The notes beneath the pieces were generated by a model. The model searched no databases and was not told where the DNA came from. It saw only the letters and a list, made by a program, of their open reading frames with translations. The translations under genes were made by a program, and so were the position numbers. From the NCBI RefSeq assembly GCF_001039355.2, contig NW_019775058.1, forward strand, positions 242,374-306,373: a stretch of DNA of 64,000 bases, in the 5' to 3' direction. Each line of letters opens with the position of its first letter. The first letter of the stretch is position 1. The DNA comes from Lingula anatina. Lineage: Eukaryota > Brachiopoda > Lingulata > Lingulida > Lingulidae. Positions 62,477-64,000 of the stretch are shown here, one piece after another.

Positions 62477-64000
62477 TTACTCATTCTTGTCAACAATCAG
62501 ATGTTTATCACTGTGATAACCAAGTTCACAAATCACTCTGTCTGAAGCAATCCAGAGGTTTATTGGCGTCGGTATCCGGTTAAAAGAAGACACGAGGACA
62601 GTCGTATATGCCCCCATGTTCGGCACGTACAACCAGTCTCCGATGTCCAGCTCGGGCAGTTCTATTTCTTGTGTTATACAGTCATAGGGGTTGCACGTTG
62701 GTCCCCATAAGCTGCTTTGGGACACTGGCATAGAGTCTTTGTTCTGGAAAATGAGAAACACACAATAAAAAGGTAGGATTTTCAAAGTTGAAAATGTCCA
62801 AATTAACATGTCACACGTATGTGCCATAGCAACCTTCACCACTTTTCAAATGTGTAATTTGATGGCTCAGGTACTTGAAGGCATGTATTCTTTCTTCTCA
62901 TTACAAACGTACCCTGTATAGTTATTTAATCGTAAGAGGCTTACCTCAAGTAAATAAAAATCTGGTGCATGTTTTTCAAACAAAATATGGACGTTAAAGG
63001 AACCGTGGAGGCCGTCATTGAGGTAGTACATAAAGGTTTTCTGTGTGTCATCTCTATCTTTTGGCCGGTAGTGTTGTGGGTCAAGCAGCTCCACCCGTCT
63101 AGCTATTACCCGTACTGCAAGAGTGAAAGCAGACTGTACATAGTAACGGCCGGGCTGTGCAATCACTTCAACATTTTCCTCATCGGGGAAATATTTTTCC
63201 AGTGAATTGTTAATTGCCTTGGCAATGTCAGATAATGATTGTTTTCCTTCAGTCTCATAACCGGGGAATCCACCACCGACGTCGAGGAAGTTGAAATTGA
63301 AACCGATGGTCTTGGCCATGTCGAAGATGCTGCGACACAGACTGATAGTGTGTTGGTAGGCAAATGTATCAAGACAAGAAGAACCAACATGAAAACTGAA
63401 ATTACAATTAAAAAATCTAAATATCTTCATATCTTCCCACATTTCTGTCATTTGTGACATCTCTGGCATCAAGTTGTTGTTTGCTATGGAAAATGAAGTA
63501 AAGGGACGGATACTCTTATCATCTATCATTTGTAGGTTTTAATGAACATGAATTGTCTGACAGACTAGAACAATGGAATTATTTATATCAAGCCCAGATG
63601 AACATGCATAAATACATTAATTGGTCTGTTTAAAATAAACTGAAAGCCCATGGATTTCAAAACTGGACGACAATGAATTTAAAAAGAAAACACTTTTTGT
63701 AGCTGTTTGTTGTGAAAATTACCTGATCCCAACGACAGTTAGTTCCAATTCTTTTGCCTTCAGTAAAAGCCTTTTGCAGTTTTCAATGGTACATCCAAAT
63801 TTCTTTTCAATTTTAATAACGGCCTTATGTACTTGTGGAAGAATTCGTAATACGAGTCTTGCACCAGGATAAAGGCGCTTTGTTTTCACTAATTCATCTT
63901 CGTTATCAAATGTCATGAGGTCGACTCCTTGTTCTGATGCACGTTTAATTTCCTCGGGATCCTTGCACGGGTTGGCGTATATTATCCTATCTGCCTCCAC
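62477..64000 (-). CDS. Ornithine decarboxylase-like gene (right copy), 5' part beyond window
   Basis: Paralogue of the left ODC, opposite strand. Exons in window: (>64000)-63723, 63395-62945 and 62743-62477, with the same intron positions and phases as the left copy; the last exon has the same length (267 nt). The middle exon is 12 nt longer, adding residues after RRVELLDP. Seen intact (mouse numbers): Arg154 in VLRIL, Lys169 in KKFG, HVGS (197, 200), GGGFPG, Asp332 in NDGLHGSF, Cys360 in WGPTC, Tyr389 in NMGAY. Differences: AEPGRYY is AQPGRYY (Gln for Glu274, codon at 63155-63157), and Asn follows Cys360 as in the left copy. The PLP Lys69 exon part lies outside. The protein ends VDKNE without a mammalian-type degron. 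It may be an active ODC, an altered decarboxylase or an antizyme-inhibitor-like protein. Confidence 0.88.

Overview
The window is nuclear DNA of a bilaterian animal, most likely a marine invertebrate. It is AT-rich and holds intron-rich, clearly animal genes with short introns (mostly 0.2-1.5 kb), many short transposable-element relics, and strong allelic polymorphism. The phylum cannot be fixed by eye. Nothing here is bacterial or viral.

1-38.6 kb is a compact block of five housekeeping genes. A NEK4-like kinase (minus strand, cut by the left edge) sits head-to-head with ARPC4 (plus), the 20 kDa subunit of the Arp2/3 complex. SLC25A20 (minus), the mitochondrial carnitine/acylcarnitine carrier, converges on ARPC4 and sits head-to-head with a USP4/11/15-type deubiquitinase (plus). 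An SSUH2-like zinc-finger gene (plus) follows. All coding exons could be placed with GT/AG borders and consistent phase. Predicted lengths are 168, 298, 953 and 454 aa for the four complete genes. From memory, human NEK4, ARPC4, SLC25A20, USP4 and SSUH2 all lie on chromosome arm 3p, so the block looks like an old linkage group.

The deubiquitinase locus contains a roughly 5.2-5.6 kb direct duplication carrying eight coding exons, joined at a single N (18430). The duplicated coding length is 1253 nt, not a multiple of three, and the copies differ at allele-like levels. The simplest reading is that both haplotypes were laid end to end in the assembly. A 462-bp duplication around an N gap at 59.5 kb, which carries a tRNA-Pro gene, and a tiny one around an N at 11176 look like the same kind of error.

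42-64 kb is a second region with two ornithine decarboxylase genes tail-to-tail, one complete (plus, 42.0-44.2 kb) and one cut by the right edge (minus, 62.5-64 kb). They make putrescine or descend from genes that did. Both have Asn where mammalian ODC has Asp361, and the right-hand copy also has Gln in place of the PLP-binding Glu274. The 18 kb between them is mostly mobile-element debris: a LINE reverse-transcriptase relic split by an element with a 4-bp target-site duplication that itself contains a perfect-TIR MITE, other MITEs, dispersed repeats, a SWIM-like zinc-finger transposon relic, a decayed NXPE-like gene, tRNA-Pro genes, and one unrecognised 221-244 aa membrane-protein ORF.

I did not find a convincing new multi-gene system. 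The observations most worth checking are the substitutions in the ODC pair, the frame-breaking USP duplication, the nested transposon with a scoreable target-site duplication, and the orphan membrane ORF.
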